Origin: an uncultured Pelagibacteraceae bacterium
GTDB lineage: Bacteria > Pseudomonadota > Alphaproteobacteria > Pelagibacterales > Pelagibacteraceae
Length of the DNA stretch: 64,000 nucleotides
Direction: 5' to 3'
NCBI GenBank assembly: GCA_902543485.1
Contig: CACBYP010000005.1
Span: 62,001-126,000, forward strand
The notes below the pieces were generated by a model, which did not search any database, was not told where the DNA came from, and worked only from the letters and a program-made list of their open reading frames with translations. The position numbers and the translations under genes are program-made. Shown in pieces: positions 43,533 to 53,819 of this stretch (the first letter of the stretch is position 1; each line of letters begins with the position of its first letter).

Positions 43533-44921
43533 ATGAAAACAAGAAAAGAATTTGATAGTATCGGTGGGATAAATGTACCAAATGACAAATATTGGGGTGC
43601 CTCCACTCAAAGGTCAAAAAAATTTTTTAACATTGGAAAAGTATATGTCCCAGAATCAATTATAAAATCTATTGCAATCATCAAACGAAGTGCTGCCATA
43701 GTTCATCAAAAAGATGGGTTGATTTCATCTAAAGTTTCAAGAACAATAATTAAAGCTTCTAACGAAGTCATTAGTGGTAAAATGAGTAAAAATTTTCCTC
43801 TAAAAGTTTGGCAAACAGGATCTGGTACACAAACAAATATGAATGTTAACGAAGTTATAGCAAATAGAGCTATAGAGATATTAAAAGGTAAAAAAGGATC
43901 TAAAAAACCTGTTCATCCAAATGATCATGTTAATAAATCTCAATCTACAAATGATGTTTTTCCAACCGCAATGCATATCTCGGTAGCAACTGAAACTATT
44001 AATAAACTTTTGCCAAGTTTAAAATCATTAGAAAATTCATTAGCAAAAAAGAGCAAAGAATTTAAAAAAATTGTAAAAATTGGCAGAACACATTTACAGG
44101 ATGCTACACCTCTTTCACTTGGTCAAGAATTTTCTGGATATCATGAGCAGGTAAAAAAAAGTATAGAAAGAATAAAATATTGTTTAAATGATATTTATTA
44201 TTTGGCTCAAGGTGGTACCGCTGTAGGAACAGGGATAAATTCAAAAAAAAATTTTGATAAAAAGATAATCAAGGAAATTAAAAAATTTTGTAAGATAAAT
44301 TTTAAACCAGCACCAAATAAATTTTCTGAGTTAGCAGCTCACGATGCAATAGTAAATTTTTCTGGATCTTTAAATTCATGTGCAGTTGCTCTAATGAAAA
44401 TTTCAAACGATATAAGATTTTTAGGTTCTGGACCAAGAGCAGGTTATGGCGAACTTTTGCTTCCAGAAAATGAACCTGGGTCTTCGATCATGCCTGGAAA
44501 GGTTAATCCAACACAATGTGAGGCAGTTACAATGGTTTGTGCGAAAGTTATTGGAAACCATACTGGTATAACTGTTGCTGGCACTCATGGACATTTTGAA
44601 TTAAATGTATTCAAACCTTTAATTGCCTACAACATATTACAATCGATTGATATTCTTGGTGATAGTGTAAAGAATTTTAGCCTATATTGTATTAAGGGAA
44701 TTAAAGCTAATAAAAAAAAAATCAAAGAGCATTTAGATAATTCTTTAATGCTTGTTACAGCGCTTGCACCAAAAATTGGCTACGATAATGCTGCAAGAAT
44801 TGCAAAAAAAGCTCTAAAAAATAATACTAAATTAAAGGATGAAGTTATTAGATCAAGATTAATAAGTCCAAAAGAATACGACCTTATAATTAATCCTTCA
44901 AGAATGATTAAACCTGATTAA
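43533..44921 (+). CDS. fumC: Fumarate hydratase, class II
   Basis: The 462-aa enzyme hydrates fumarate to L-malate in the TCA cycle. Motifs run WGASTQRSKKFFNIG, WQTGSGTQTNMNVNEV near residue 93, VNKSQSTNDVFPTAMH near 132, and the superfamily signature GSSIMPGKVNPTQCE near 317. KIGRTHLQDATPLSLGQE is also present. This is the iron-free, thermostable class. It converges on the AsmA-like gene with a 4-nt overlap. Confidence 0.97.
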   Translation: MKTRKEFDSIGGINVPNDKYWGASTQRSKKFFNIGKVYVPESIIKSIAIIKRSAAIVHQKDGLISSKVSRTIIKASNEVISGKMSKNFPLKVWQTGSGTQTNMNVNEVIANRAIEILKGKKGSKKPVHPNDHVNKSQSTNDVFPTAMHISVATETINKLLPSLKSLENSLAKKSKEFKKIVKIGRTHLQDATPLSLGQEFSGYHEQVKKSIERIKYCLNDIYYLAQGGTAVGTGINSKKNFDKKIIKEIKKFCKINFKPAPNKFSELAAHDAIVNFSGSLNSCAVALMKISNDIRFLGSGPRAGYGELLLPENEPGSSIMPGKVNPTQCEAVTMVCAKVIGNHTGITVAGTHGHFELNVFKPLIAYNILQSIDILGDSVKNFSLYCIKGIKANKKKIKEHLDNSLMLVTALAPKIGYDNAARIAKKALKNNTKLKDEVIRSRLISPKEYDLIINPSRMIKPD

Positions 44922-46285
44922 TCTATAACTTTTCTAATATGTGATCTGAGATTATGTATATTTTTTATTAAAAAAATTTCACTAAAAATTGAATTATTCT
45001 CAATATTATTAATTTTTACGTTTTTTATAACAAAATCTGAAACACCAATATTTTTTTCTAAATCAAAGTGTATTTGTTTTATTTTTTTCACTTTTTTTGA
45101 TCCAATTTGAAAAATTTTTGCAAATTGGATATGATTTTCAATATTTAATAAATTTTTTGATACAAATTTAATTTCTCCTTGATCTTCAATAAAGCTCATA
45201 GAAGAATTAATCATACCAATTTTATCAAGGGTAAATTTTGCTTCTTTTGAGTTTATTTTTTTTTCACTTATTGCAAAATTTATTTCACCATTTTTTATTA
45301 ATTTATTTTTTAAGTCATTAAATTTAAGATTAAGTAGACCATTAAAATTTCCCAAATAATTTTCATCATATAAAAACATATTTATTAAAATATTATCTAT
45401 AACATTTTCGATTTTTTTATTTTTAATAACTAATTCTCCATTAAAATAAAAAGGGTTGAGTTGAATTTTACTAGCTATATTAAAGTTTGTATTTTTTTTA
45501 TCTGGAGATAAAATATAAATTTTTCCATTATCAAATCTAAAATTATAATGCATCTTGTCATTTAAATATGATATAAAGATATTTCCGCTGAATTTTTTAG
45601 GATTATTAAATTTTAAGATATTTGCGATTTCTATATTTGGATTAAATAATTGAATATCATGAGAAGTAGTTTTAGGAACATCATACTTTCTTTTCCAATG
45701 AGATTTAAATTTTAATCCAAAAACCTCACCATCTATTATGAAATTTTTGATCTTAGTTTTACTATTTATTGCATATAAAATTTTTTTTATTGGTGAAATT
45801 ATAATAACTTCATTATTTTTATTTTTTATAAAAACTTTACAGTTTTTAAATATGATCGGTTTGTTAACTTTTTGATATAAATGATTTCTTAATTCCTTAA
45901 TATCTGTTAAATCAAATTCTAGATTTGTATCAGAAATTTCTGTCGAAACTAAATTTTCAAATGATCTTAAATATATATCTCTTAAAGAAATAAATATTTT
46001 TAAGTTTGAAGAATTTATTAAATATTTGCCCTCTTTATATTGAGAAAAATCAAGTGAGGCATTTTCTACTATTAGGTGTGGTTTGGGAAATGGTTTGTAG
46101 GAAATTTTTCCTGATGATTTTAAATAAATTTTAAAATTTTTGTAAAAATTTTTTTCTATATCTACAACTTTACTTTTATAATTTAATAAAACTGGTAAAG
46201 ATAAAATTGTCAAAGATGAAAAAATTATGGCGATTGCTGAGAGAATCAACCTGAAGGTTATTTTATTTTGCTTTACTTTATTCAT
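44918..46285 (-). CDS. AsmA-like envelope protein
   Basis: The 455-aa protein has one N-terminal membrane helix (LILSAIAIIFSSLTILSLPVLL) followed by a long region rich in alternating beta strands. Its start, KIYLKSSGKISYKPFPKPHLIVENASLDF, resembles AsmA-family repeats. Such proteins span or line the periplasm and are thought to take part in lipid transport or outer-membrane biogenesis. It is unusually Lys/Asn/Ile-rich and short for AsmA. It is divergent from the UvrD-type helicase gene across 28 bp. Confidence 0.65.
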   Translation of the reverse strand: MNKVKQNKITFRLILSAIAIIFSSLTILSLPVLLNYKSKVVDIEKNFYKNFKIYLKSSGKISYKPFPKPHLIVENASLDFSQYKEGKYLINSSNLKIFISLRDIYLRSFENLVSTEISDTNLEFDLTDIKELRNHLYQKVNKPIIFKNCKVFIKNKNNEVIIISPIKKILYAINSKTKIKNFIIDGEVFGLKFKSHWKRKYDVPKTTSHDIQLFNPNIEIANILKFNNPKKFSGNIFISYLNDKMHYNFRFDNGKIYILSPDKKNTNFNIASKIQLNPFYFNGELVIKNKKIENVIDNILINMFLYDENYLGNFNGLLNLKFNDLKNKLIKNGEINFAISEKKINSKEAKFTLDKIGMINSSMSFIEDQGEIKFVSKNLLNIENHIQFAKIFQIGSKKVKKIKQIHFDLEKNIGVSDFVIKNVKINNIENNSIFSEIFLIKNIHNLRSHIRKVID

Positions 46286-46313
46286 TATTGCTTAAAATTA
46301 AAAAACGATACAT

Positions 46314-48338
46314 ATGTTAAAATCTGATTATTTGTTAAATTTAAATGAAAAGCAACAGGAAGCAGTAGAGCATCTTGACGGTCCACTTTTAATTGTTGCT
46401 GGAGCTGGGTCGGGCAAAACAAAAGTTTTAACCTCAAGAATTGCACACATTATTAGAAGCCACAAAGCTTTTTCAAGCCAAATTCTGGCAGTTACTTTTA
46501 CCAATAAAGCTGCAAAAGAAATGCAAATTAGAGTTTCGAAGCTACTTAGAAAAGATGCAACAGGATTACCATGGCTAGGTACATTTCATTCTATTAGTGC
46601 AAAAATTTTAAGAAAACATGCAGAGGCAGTTGGATTAAAATCAAATTTTACAATTTTGGACCAAGATGATCAAACAAGATTGATAAAAAATATATGTAAG
46701 GCAGAAAACATTGACATAAAAAAAATATCTCCAAAGTATGTTTTGGCAATTATAGATAAATGGAAAAATAAAGGTTGTTATCCTGAAGACGTAATTTTAA
46801 AGAAAAGTCAAATTTTAGAGAGAAATTTTTTAAGAATTTATAAAATTTATCAACAAAAACTTATAGACCTAAATTCAACAGATTTTAGTGATTTAATTTT
46901 ACATACAGTTAAAATATTCGAAAAATATAAAGACATATTATCCATTTATTCAAAAAAATTTAAATATATTTTAGTTGATGAGTATCAAGATACAAATTTT
47001 ATTCAAAGTGAGTGGCTTAAAAATTTATCTAAAACTAATATGAATTTATGCTGTGTTGGAGATGATGACCAATCTATTTATAGCTGGAGAGGTGCAGAAA
47101 TTAAAAATTTTTTAGAATTCGATAAAATTTATAAAGATACAAAAATAATTAGATTAGAGAAAAATTATAGATCAACCCAAAATATTTTAAATGTTGCCTC
47201 AAAATTAATAGAAAACAATCAAAATAGAGTTGGCAAAACATTGTACACTAATCAAGAGGAAGGGGAGCTTATTACATTAGATTGTTTTAGAAATGTGAAA
47301 GATGAAGCTATCGAGATAAGCACTACTATAGAAAATTATAAAAAAAAAAATTCATTAAACGAAATTGCTATCTTAGTTAGAGCAATTTTTCAAACTAGAG
47401 AATTTGAAGAAAGATTTTTAAAAGTTGGAATTCCTTATAGAATTATAGGAGGTATAAAGTTTTATGAAAGAGCAGAAATTAAGGATTGTATTGCATATTT
47501 AAGATGTATAGAACAACCATTAGACGATCTATCATTTGAGAGAATAATCAATGTACCAAAAAGATCAATTGGAGACACAACTATAAAATTAATTTCTGAA
47601 CATGCAAAAAAAAATAATTGTTCTTTGGAAATTGCCTCAAAAAAATTAATCGAGCTGAATAAAATCAAACCCAAGACAAAAGTTAGTTTAATATCACTTT
47701 TAAACTTACTAGAAAAATGGAGATATGAATTAAAAAAAAAAATTAATCATAATAAACTTTTACAAATTGTATTGGATGAGTCTGGATATAGTGAAATGAT
47801 AAAAAATAAGAAAGATATAGAAAATGAAAATAGACTTGAGAATATCAAGGAACTTTTAAATGCAATGAAAGAATTTGATAATTTGGAAAGTTTTTTAGAG
47901 CATGTCGCTTTAGCTACATCACTTGATCAAGATTGGGAGAGTGAAAAAGTTAATCTTATGACTTTACACGCATCTAAAGGATTAGAATTTAATATAGTTT
48001 ATTTACCTGGTTGGGAAGAAGGTTTATTCCCTCATCAAAAAAGTATTGAGGAAAAAGGTGAAAGTGGCCTTGAAGAAGAGAGAAGACTTGCATATGTAGG
48101 AATAACCAGAGCAAAAAAAATTGCAAAAATTTCTTTCTCTATGAATAGATTTTATCAAGGAGATTGGATGGATAGTATGGCCTCAAGATTTGTTGATGAA
48201 CTTCCAGATCAATTTATAAAGAAAAATAATAATTTTGAAGACCAAGATGAGGGTGACTTTGAATTTAATCAAGATATTGAGTTTGAGAGTGAAGTAAGAA
48301 GTCCTGGGTGGTTAAGATATCAGAAGAAATTAAAGTGA
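46314..48338 (+). CDS. uvrD: UvrD/Rep/PcrA-family superfamily 1A DNA helicase
   Basis: The 674-aa protein carries the SF1A motifs in order: LNEKQQEAVEH, Walker A VAGAGSGKTKVL near residue 30, AVTFTNKAAKEM, TFHSISAKIL, motif II LVDEYQDTN near 222, DDQSIYSWRGAE, LEKNYRST, VNLMTLHASKGLEF near 546 and YVGITRAKK near 596. It unwinds DNA 3' to 5' in nucleotide-excision and mismatch repair or clears replication blocks. Whether it is UvrD, Rep or PcrA proper is not settled by sequence alone; UvrD is the most common single copy. Confidence 0.92.
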   Translation: MLKSDYLLNLNEKQQEAVEHLDGPLLIVAGAGSGKTKVLTSRIAHIIRSHKAFSSQILAVTFTNKAAKEMQIRVSKLLRKDATGLPWLGTFHSISAKILRKHAEAVGLKSNFTILDQDDQTRLIKNICKAENIDIKKISPKYVLAIIDKWKNKGCYPEDVILKKSQILERNFLRIYKIYQQKLIDLNSTDFSDLILHTVKIFEKYKDILSIYSKKFKYILVDEYQDTNFIQSEWLKNLSKTNMNLCCVGDDDQSIYSWRGAEIKNFLEFDKIYKDTKIIRLEKNYRSTQNILNVASKLIENNQNRVGKTLYTNQEEGELITLDCFRNVKDEAIEISTTIENYKKKNSLNEIAILVRAIFQTREFEERFLKVGIPYRIIGGIKFYERAEIKDCIAYLRCIEQPLDDLSFERIINVPKRSIGDTTIKLISEHAKKNNCSLEIASKKLIELNKIKPKTKVSLISLLNLLEKWRYELKKKINHNKLLQIVLDESGYSEMIKNKKDIENENRLENIKELLNAMKEFDNLESFLEHVALATSLDQDWESEKVNLMTLHASKGLEFNIVYLPGWEEGLFPHQKSIEEKGESGLEEERRLAYVGITRAKKIAKISFSMNRFYQGDWMDSMASRFVDELPDQFIKKNNNFEDQDEGDFEFNQDIEFESEVRSPGWLRYQKKLK

Positions 48339-50011
48339 TAAAAAAAATTAAAAAATTTATAAATCTAAAAAATTTAGATGGCTATATTATTCCGAAGAAT
48401 GACAACTATTTTACAGAATATTCAAAAACAAATAATTTAGCAAGATTAACTAAATTTACAGGATCAGCCGGATTTGCATTAATTTTAAAAAATAAAAATT
48501 ATTTATTCGTAGATGGAAGATATACTTTGCAAGCCCAAAGACAATCCGGGAATAAATTTAAAATATTACAAATTCCATATTTTTTTCCCAAAGATTTAGA
48601 AAATATAGAAAATTGCAACATCGGTTTCGATCCAAAATTATTTACTGAAAAAACAATTAAAAATTACTTTGGAAATCTTATTAATTTAATCCCAGAAGAA
48701 TTTAATTTTAAAAATAAATTAGAGAGAAAAGTAAATAAAGTGTTCGGTTTAAATAAATTAGTCACAGGTGAATCCTCAATTTCAAAAATAAATAAAGTTA
48801 AAAAATTCATGCATAAAAATAAAATAAATTATATGTATATATCCGCTAGTGAGAATGTTAATTGGTTATTAAATATCAGAGGTAAAGATTTGCCAAACAG
48901 TCCATTGGTTAATTCAAAATTACTAATATCAGATAAAAATAAATTATATCTTTTTATTGATTTACGGAAAATTTCTAAACAAATGAAAAGATATTTAAAA
49001 AATTTCATTTTGTTGGGAGAAAAAAATCTCTTAAAAGTATTAAGTAATTTGAAAAATGGGTCCTTTAGCATAGACAAACATACATGCTCCATATTTGAGG
49101 AAAAAATAATATATAGTAAATTCGATATAAAAAACTTTAATGATCCAATATATGAATTAAAATCTATTAAGAATAAAATAGAAATTCAAAATACCAAGGA
49201 AGCACATATTGAAGACGGTGTTGCACTAACTAAATTTTTATATTGGTTTAAAAATAATAAAAAAAAAATAACAGAAAAGAAAATCGAGACAAAACTTGAA
49301 AGATTTAGAAAAAAATCAAATAACTATCTTTATCCAAGTTTTGATACTATAGCAGGCTCGGGTCCCAACGGTGCTATTATTCATTATAAGTCAAATAATC
49401 AAACAAACAGAAATTTAAAAAAAAATGATATTTTATTAATTGACTCAGGAGGGCAATATAAATGGGGTACAACTGATGTTACTAGAACAACTTGTTATGG
49501 TGAAGTTTCTAATGATATAAAAAATAATTTTACAAGAGTATTAAAGGGTCATATTGCGGTAATAGAATGCGATTTATCAAAAAATAATACAGGAAATTTA
49601 ATAGATAAATTGGCAAGAAAATCACTAAAAAAAGTTGGATTAGATTATTCTCATGGAACAGGTCATGGTGTTGGTTTTTTTTTAAATGTTCATGAAGGTC
49701 CACAAGGAATTTCTAAGTATAATAATACAAAGATTAAAAAAGGAATGATTATTAGTAATGAACCTGGGTATTATTTAAACAATAAATATGGCATTAGGAT
49801 TGAAAATCTTATTTACGTTGATGAGAATAAAGGTAGATTGGTTTTTAAAAACTTAACTTATGCTCCTATAGATACTGATTTAATCAACTTTAAAATTTTA
49901 ACAAAAAAAGAGAAGGATTATTTATTCAATTATCATTTGGAGGTTTATACAAAAATTTCTAATTACCTAAATAATTACGAAAAAAAATGGTTAATTAATT
50001 TGATTAAGTAA
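48335..50011 (+). CDS. pepP: Xaa-Pro aminopeptidase (M24 family)
   Basis: The enzyme removes N-terminal residues ahead of proline. The N-terminal creatinase-like domain starts near DGYIIPKNDNYFTEY. The catalytic M24 domain has metal ligands in LLIDSGGQYKWGTTDVTRTT, SHGTGHGVGFFLNVHEGPQGI, ISNEPGYY and GIRIENL. I prefer the GTG at 48335, which overlaps the helicase stop as GTGA. The track start (GTG at 48308) would overlap by 31 nt and add nine residues unlike the family. It converges on ligA with a 21-nt overlap, the longest convergent overlap here. Confidence 0.9.
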   Translation: MIKKIKKFINLKNLDGYIIPKNDNYFTEYSKTNNLARLTKFTGSAGFALILKNKNYLFVDGRYTLQAQRQSGNKFKILQIPYFFPKDLENIENCNIGFDPKLFTEKTIKNYFGNLINLIPEEFNFKNKLERKVNKVFGLNKLVTGESSISKINKVKKFMHKNKINYMYISASENVNWLLNIRGKDLPNSPLVNSKLLISDKNKLYLFIDLRKISKQMKRYLKNFILLGEKNLLKVLSNLKNGSFSIDKHTCSIFEEKIIYSKFDIKNFNDPIYELKSIKNKIEIQNTKEAHIEDGVALTKFLYWFKNNKKKITEKKIETKLERFRKKSNNYLYPSFDTIAGSGPNGAIIHYKSNNQTNRNLKKNDILLIDSGGQYKWGTTDVTRTTCYGEVSNDIKNNFTRVLKGHIAVIECDLSKNNTGNLIDKLARKSLKKVGLDYSHGTGHGVGFFLNVHEGPQGISKYNNTKIKKGMIISNEPGYYLNNKYGIRIENLIYVDENKGRLVFKNLTYAPIDTDLINFKILTKKEKDYLFNYHLEVYTKISNYLNNYEKKWLINLIK

Positions 50012-52012
50012 TTTTTTTAAATCAATCTGAGTAATAATTTTTATTCCTAATATTTTTGCTTGATCAATCTTTCTTTTAGTTGGTTTTTCTCCAATAACTA
50101 AATAATTTAAGTTTTTATTTATATTGCTTAAAGTAACTCCCGAATTCTTTTCTATTAAAGATTTTGCTTCTGCCCTACTAATTCCATCTAATTTTCCAGT
50201 AAACATGAATGTTTTGTTTTTCAATGTTCCTTTTTTAACTAAACTTATACTTTCGATCTTTAAAATATTTTCCAATTCTAATAAGATATTTACATTTGAA
50301 CTGTCTGAGAAAAACAATTTCAATGAGGCCACTTGAGTTTCACCAATTCCATCAATATTTAATAACTTATCAAATTGTTTATGCTTGATAATTTTAATAA
50401 AATTTGAAATATTTTTCACATTCTCACTGATGAGTTTAGCATTCTCTACTCCAATGTGTCTTATTCCAATAGAGTAAATCAATCTTTGTAGTGTGGTATT
50501 TTTAGATTTTTCTATTGATTTTCTAAGATTTTCTACAGAAAGTTTGCCCCAGCCTTCCAAATTTTCAATTTTATTATAATTTAGATGAAATATATCCTGA
50601 GGTTTTTTTATAAAATTTAATTCCCAAAATTTTTCAACTACTTTCTTGCCTAGTCCGTCAATATTAAGTGCTTCTTTTGATATGAAATGTTTTAATTTTT
50701 CAATAGAAATTCTTTCACATCCAAAACCCTCATTCGTACATCGTCTAACTGCATCATATTTTTTTGTTGAATTATTAAACTCTTTTAATGTGTTTGATCC
50801 ACATGACGGACACTTTGTTGGAAACACAAAAAATTTTGAATCTTTTTTTCTCTTTACTTTGTCAACTTCTATTACATGTGGAATTACGTCGCCAGCTCTC
50901 TCTATTTTAACAATATCACCTATTCTTATATCTTTTCTCTCAATTTCATCTTCATTATGTAGTGTAACATTTGAAACAACTACACCTCCTATATTAACAG
51001 GAGAAACTTTAGCTACAGGCGTTAATGCTCCAGTACGTCCAACTTGTATATCAATATTTATGATTTTTGTATCAGCACTATCTGCTGAAAATTTATGAGC
51101 TATAGCCCATCTTGGTGCATTAGAGGTAAACCCTAGTCTATTTTGAAGATATAAATTGTTCACTTTGTAGACTAAACCATCTACATCATAATCTAGGTTA
51201 AATCTTTTGCTTTCAAAATTTTTATGAAAAAGTAAAATCTCTTCTATATTTGGTAAAATTTTATTATCTTTATTTGTCTTGAAACCCCATTTTTTGAGAT
51301 TGCTTAAAAATTGTGATTGATACTTAAGTGAATTATTTTCGTAATAACCGTAAGTATAAGCAATAAAATTTAATGGAATTTTTTTTGTTTCACTTGGATT
51401 TTTTTGTCTTAAAGATCCAGATGCCGCATTTCTAGGATTCGCAAAATTATCTTTAATTTTGATGAAGTCTTTTTTTTTAATAAATACTTCTCCTCTTATT
51501 TCAATTTCATTTGGAAAATCACTTTTATTAATTTCCACAGGAATATCTTTTATAGTTTTTAAATTTTCGGTAATAATTTCTCCAGTTTTACCATCTCCTC
51601 TAGAAACACCATATTTTAATTTTTTATCTTTATAAGTAAGTGAAGCTGAAATGCCATCGATCTTTGGCTCAACACTATACTCAATATTTATATTTTTATT
51701 TAAATAATTAAAAATTTTTTTTTGGAAATTTATTAAGTCATCTTTATCAAAAGCATTTGACAACGATAACATTGGTACCTTATGTTTATATTTTTCAAAG
51801 GACTTGGAAGGCTTAAAACCAACAGAATTAGATGGCGATTTTGAATTTTTTAAAAAATCATGTCTATTTTCTAATGAATAAATCTCTTTTTTTAGATCAT
51901 CATAGTCTGAATCTGAAATTTTGGGGTTACTCTTATCATAATATAATTTGTTATGTTTATTAAACTCTTTTATCTTAGATCTATATATTTTTATAATTTG
52001 GTCTTTATTCAT
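49991..52012 (-). CDS. ligA: NAD-dependent DNA ligase
   Basis: The 673-aa ligase joins nicked DNA using NAD. Adenylation lysine is in the KxDG motif of YSVEPKIDGISASLTY (about residue 115). YGVSRGDGKTGEIITENL, the zinc finger CPSCGSN...CTNEGFGC near 400-430, helix-hairpin-helix repeats (ALNIDGLGKKVVEKF, LLNIDGIGETQVASL) and a C-terminal BRCT domain (FMFTGKLDGISRAEAKSLI) complete the family layout. It follows bamD after 11 bp, where many Alphaproteobacteria have recN between them. Confidence 0.97.
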   Translation of the reverse strand: MNKDQIIKIYRSKIKEFNKHNKLYYDKSNPKISDSDYDDLKKEIYSLENRHDFLKNSKSPSNSVGFKPSKSFEKYKHKVPMLSLSNAFDKDDLINFQKKIFNYLNKNINIEYSVEPKIDGISASLTYKDKKLKYGVSRGDGKTGEIITENLKTIKDIPVEINKSDFPNEIEIRGEVFIKKKDFIKIKDNFANPRNAASGSLRQKNPSETKKIPLNFIAYTYGYYENNSLKYQSQFLSNLKKWGFKTNKDNKILPNIEEILLFHKNFESKRFNLDYDVDGLVYKVNNLYLQNRLGFTSNAPRWAIAHKFSADSADTKIINIDIQVGRTGALTPVAKVSPVNIGGVVVSNVTLHNEDEIERKDIRIGDIVKIERAGDVIPHVIEVDKVKRKKDSKFFVFPTKCPSCGSNTLKEFNNSTKKYDAVRRCTNEGFGCERISIEKLKHFISKEALNIDGLGKKVVEKFWELNFIKKPQDIFHLNYNKIENLEGWGKLSVENLRKSIEKSKNTTLQRLIYSIGIRHIGVENAKLISENVKNISNFIKIIKHKQFDKLLNIDGIGETQVASLKLFFSDSSNVNILLELENILKIESISLVKKGTLKNKTFMFTGKLDGISRAEAKSLIEKNSGVTLSNINKNLNYLVIGEKPTKRKIDQAKILGIKIITQIDLKKLLNQIN

Positions 52013-52023
52013 TAATGGATTGA

Positions 52024-52860
52024 CTACTTTAATAATTTCTTAAATTTATTTAAAATATTATCTTTTTGATCTTTTTTCTTTTTTTTTGCAAAACTATAAT
52101 CTTTATTTAATATTCTATAACTTGCTTCATACCATTTACTTGATTGATAATTGTAGCCTAAAAGAAGAGCATATTTCTCAGCTTCATTAACTAATCCTAT
52201 TTTATAATGTAATTCAACTAGTCTATGTAATGCTTCTTCTACATATATTGTTCTTTCATAATTATTAACTACTGTTTTAAATCTATTTATTGCAGGAATC
52301 CATTTTTCTCTTTGTACATAATACCTTGCTAAATACATTTCCTTTGATGCCATAATTTCTTTAATAAAATCTAATTTATATCTTGCATCAAATGCATATT
52401 CAGTGTTTGGATAATTTTTTATAATTAATTCAAAATATTCTTTAGCTTGAATAATTTGCTTTAAATCTTTTCTTTCATCTATGATTTGATCATAATGACA
52501 TAGAGCTAAAAGATAATATGCGTAATCTGTTTGAGTATGGTTCTTATATTTGCTTAAAAAACGTTCAATCTCATTAATTGCATCATTGTAATATCCTTGA
52601 GAAAAATAACCATAAGCAGACATTAAAACTGCTCTAGGAGCCCAGATTGACTGAGGGTATAATAATTCAGCCTCACCAAATTTTTTACCAGCGTATATGA
52701 CATCACCTCTCTCGAACTCTTTCATTGCATCTTTGTAAACTTCAATCATTTGTGTTTCTAAATTTTTTTCTTTAAGCAGAGTTGCTTTTTCAGCATTTTT
52801 TGAACATGAAAGAATTAAAAAAAAAACAATTATATACAAAAGACTAAATTTAATACTCAT
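52024..52860 (-). CDS. bamD: Outer-membrane assembly lipoprotein BamD
   Basis: The 278-aa lipoprotein has a signal peptide with lipobox FLILSC near residue 19 and five TPR-like repeats, including EFERGDVIYAGKKFGEAELLYPQS, AYGYFSQGYYNDAINEIERFLSKY and AKEYFELIIKNYPNTEYAFDARYKL. BamD is the essential regulatory partner of BamA in outer-membrane protein insertion. Its position between lpxC and ligA is the conserved alphaproteobacterial one. Confidence 0.93.
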   Translation of the reverse strand: MSIKFSLLYIIVFFLILSCSKNAEKATLLKEKNLETQMIEVYKDAMKEFERGDVIYAGKKFGEAELLYPQSIWAPRAVLMSAYGYFSQGYYNDAINEIERFLSKYKNHTQTDYAYYLLALCHYDQIIDERKDLKQIIQAKEYFELIIKNYPNTEYAFDARYKLDFIKEIMASKEMYLARYYVQREKWIPAINRFKTVVNNYERTIYVEEALHRLVELHYKIGLVNEAEKYALLLGYNYQSSKWYEASYRILNKDYSFAKKKKKDQKDNILNKFKKLLK

Positions 52861-52898
52861 AGATCTGTTTTAACAGATAAATTACAAAATTCTAACTA

Positions 52899-53819
52899 TT
52901 AAGCAATTGTTCTTAGATTCTGATAATTTGCAAAAGTATGGGGGAGTTGTTTTCCCTTAATTTCTATTAGGGAATAATTCGATTGATTAGAAAAAACTTT
53001 TTTTAACAGCTGATTTGTCAGATTATGACCACCTTGAGAGCATTTTAAAGATCCAATTATTTTATATCCAGATAGAAATAAATCACCCATACAATCAAGG
53101 ATTTTATGATTAACAAATTCAAGATTATTTCTAAGTCCTCCATTATTAAGAACTTTGTTTTGTTTAATGACTATCGCATTGTCTAGACTGCCACCTAAAC
53201 CAAGGTTCATTTTTTTTAATTTTTCAATATCTTCATACAAACAAAAAGTTCTAGAGTTAAAGATATCACTTAAGTTATCTTCAAAAACATTAATCTTATT
53301 TTTTTGTTTATTAATTAAATTATTTTTATATTTTATTTCAAACTCTATATCACTTGTTACATTAGACTTTTCTATTAATATAGATTTTTCTCCATCTTCT
53401 ACTTCAACTTTTTTATTAATTTTTATTATTTTTATTGGCTGCTCGCTAAATTTTAAACCAACCTTATTTATATTTTCTATAAATACTTTTGCTGATCCAT
53501 CAAAAATTGGAACTTCTTGTGAGTCTATTTCTACAATTGCGTTATCTATTCCAAAACCGTAAAAAGCTCCCATCAGATGTTCTATTGTAGAAACTTTTAC
53601 TCCATGTTCATTAGATATCGTCGTACAGAGAGTTGTGTTTGTTACATTGTTATAAAATGGATAAATGGTATTATTTTTTTTTAGATCTTTTCTTATGAAA
53701 ACTATTCCCGTATTAGGATTTGCAGGCAAAACATTCAAATGTACTTCTTTTCCTGTATGGATTCCTATGCCTTTTAAAGAAATATTATTTTTTACAGTTT
53801 TTTGAGTTAGTATAGACAC
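52899..53819 (-). CDS. lpxC: UDP-3-O-acyl-N-acetylglucosamine deacetylase
   Basis: The 306-aa zinc enzyme performs the committed step of lipid A synthesis. Visible are the N-terminal QKTVKNNISLKGIGIHTGKEV, the zinc histidine in STIEHLMGAFYGFGIDNA near residue 80, and FVNHKILDCMGDLFLSG near 235 with the other zinc ligands, followed by the catalytic His in CSQGGHNLTNQ. It lies 62 bp after ftsA, with no ftsZ between them. Its presence shows that the organism makes lipid A. Confidence 0.96.
   Translation of the reverse strand: MSILTQKTVKNNISLKGIGIHTGKEVHLNVLPANPNTGIVFIRKDLKKNNTIYPFYNNVTNTTLCTTISNEHGVKVSTIEHLMGAFYGFGIDNAIVEIDSQEVPIFDGSAKVFIENINKVGLKFSEQPIKIIKINKKVEVEDGEKSILIEKSNVTSDIEFEIKYKNNLINKQKNKINVFEDNLSDIFNSRTFCLYEDIEKLKKMNLGLGGSLDNAIVIKQNKVLNNGGLRNNLEFVNHKILDCMGDLFLSGYKIIGSLKCSQGGHNLTNQLLKKVFSNQSNYSLIEIKGKQLPHTFANYQNLRTIA

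Noticed and set aside
50646-51098. 150-aa plus-strand ORF
   Set aside because: Antisense shadow of ligA.
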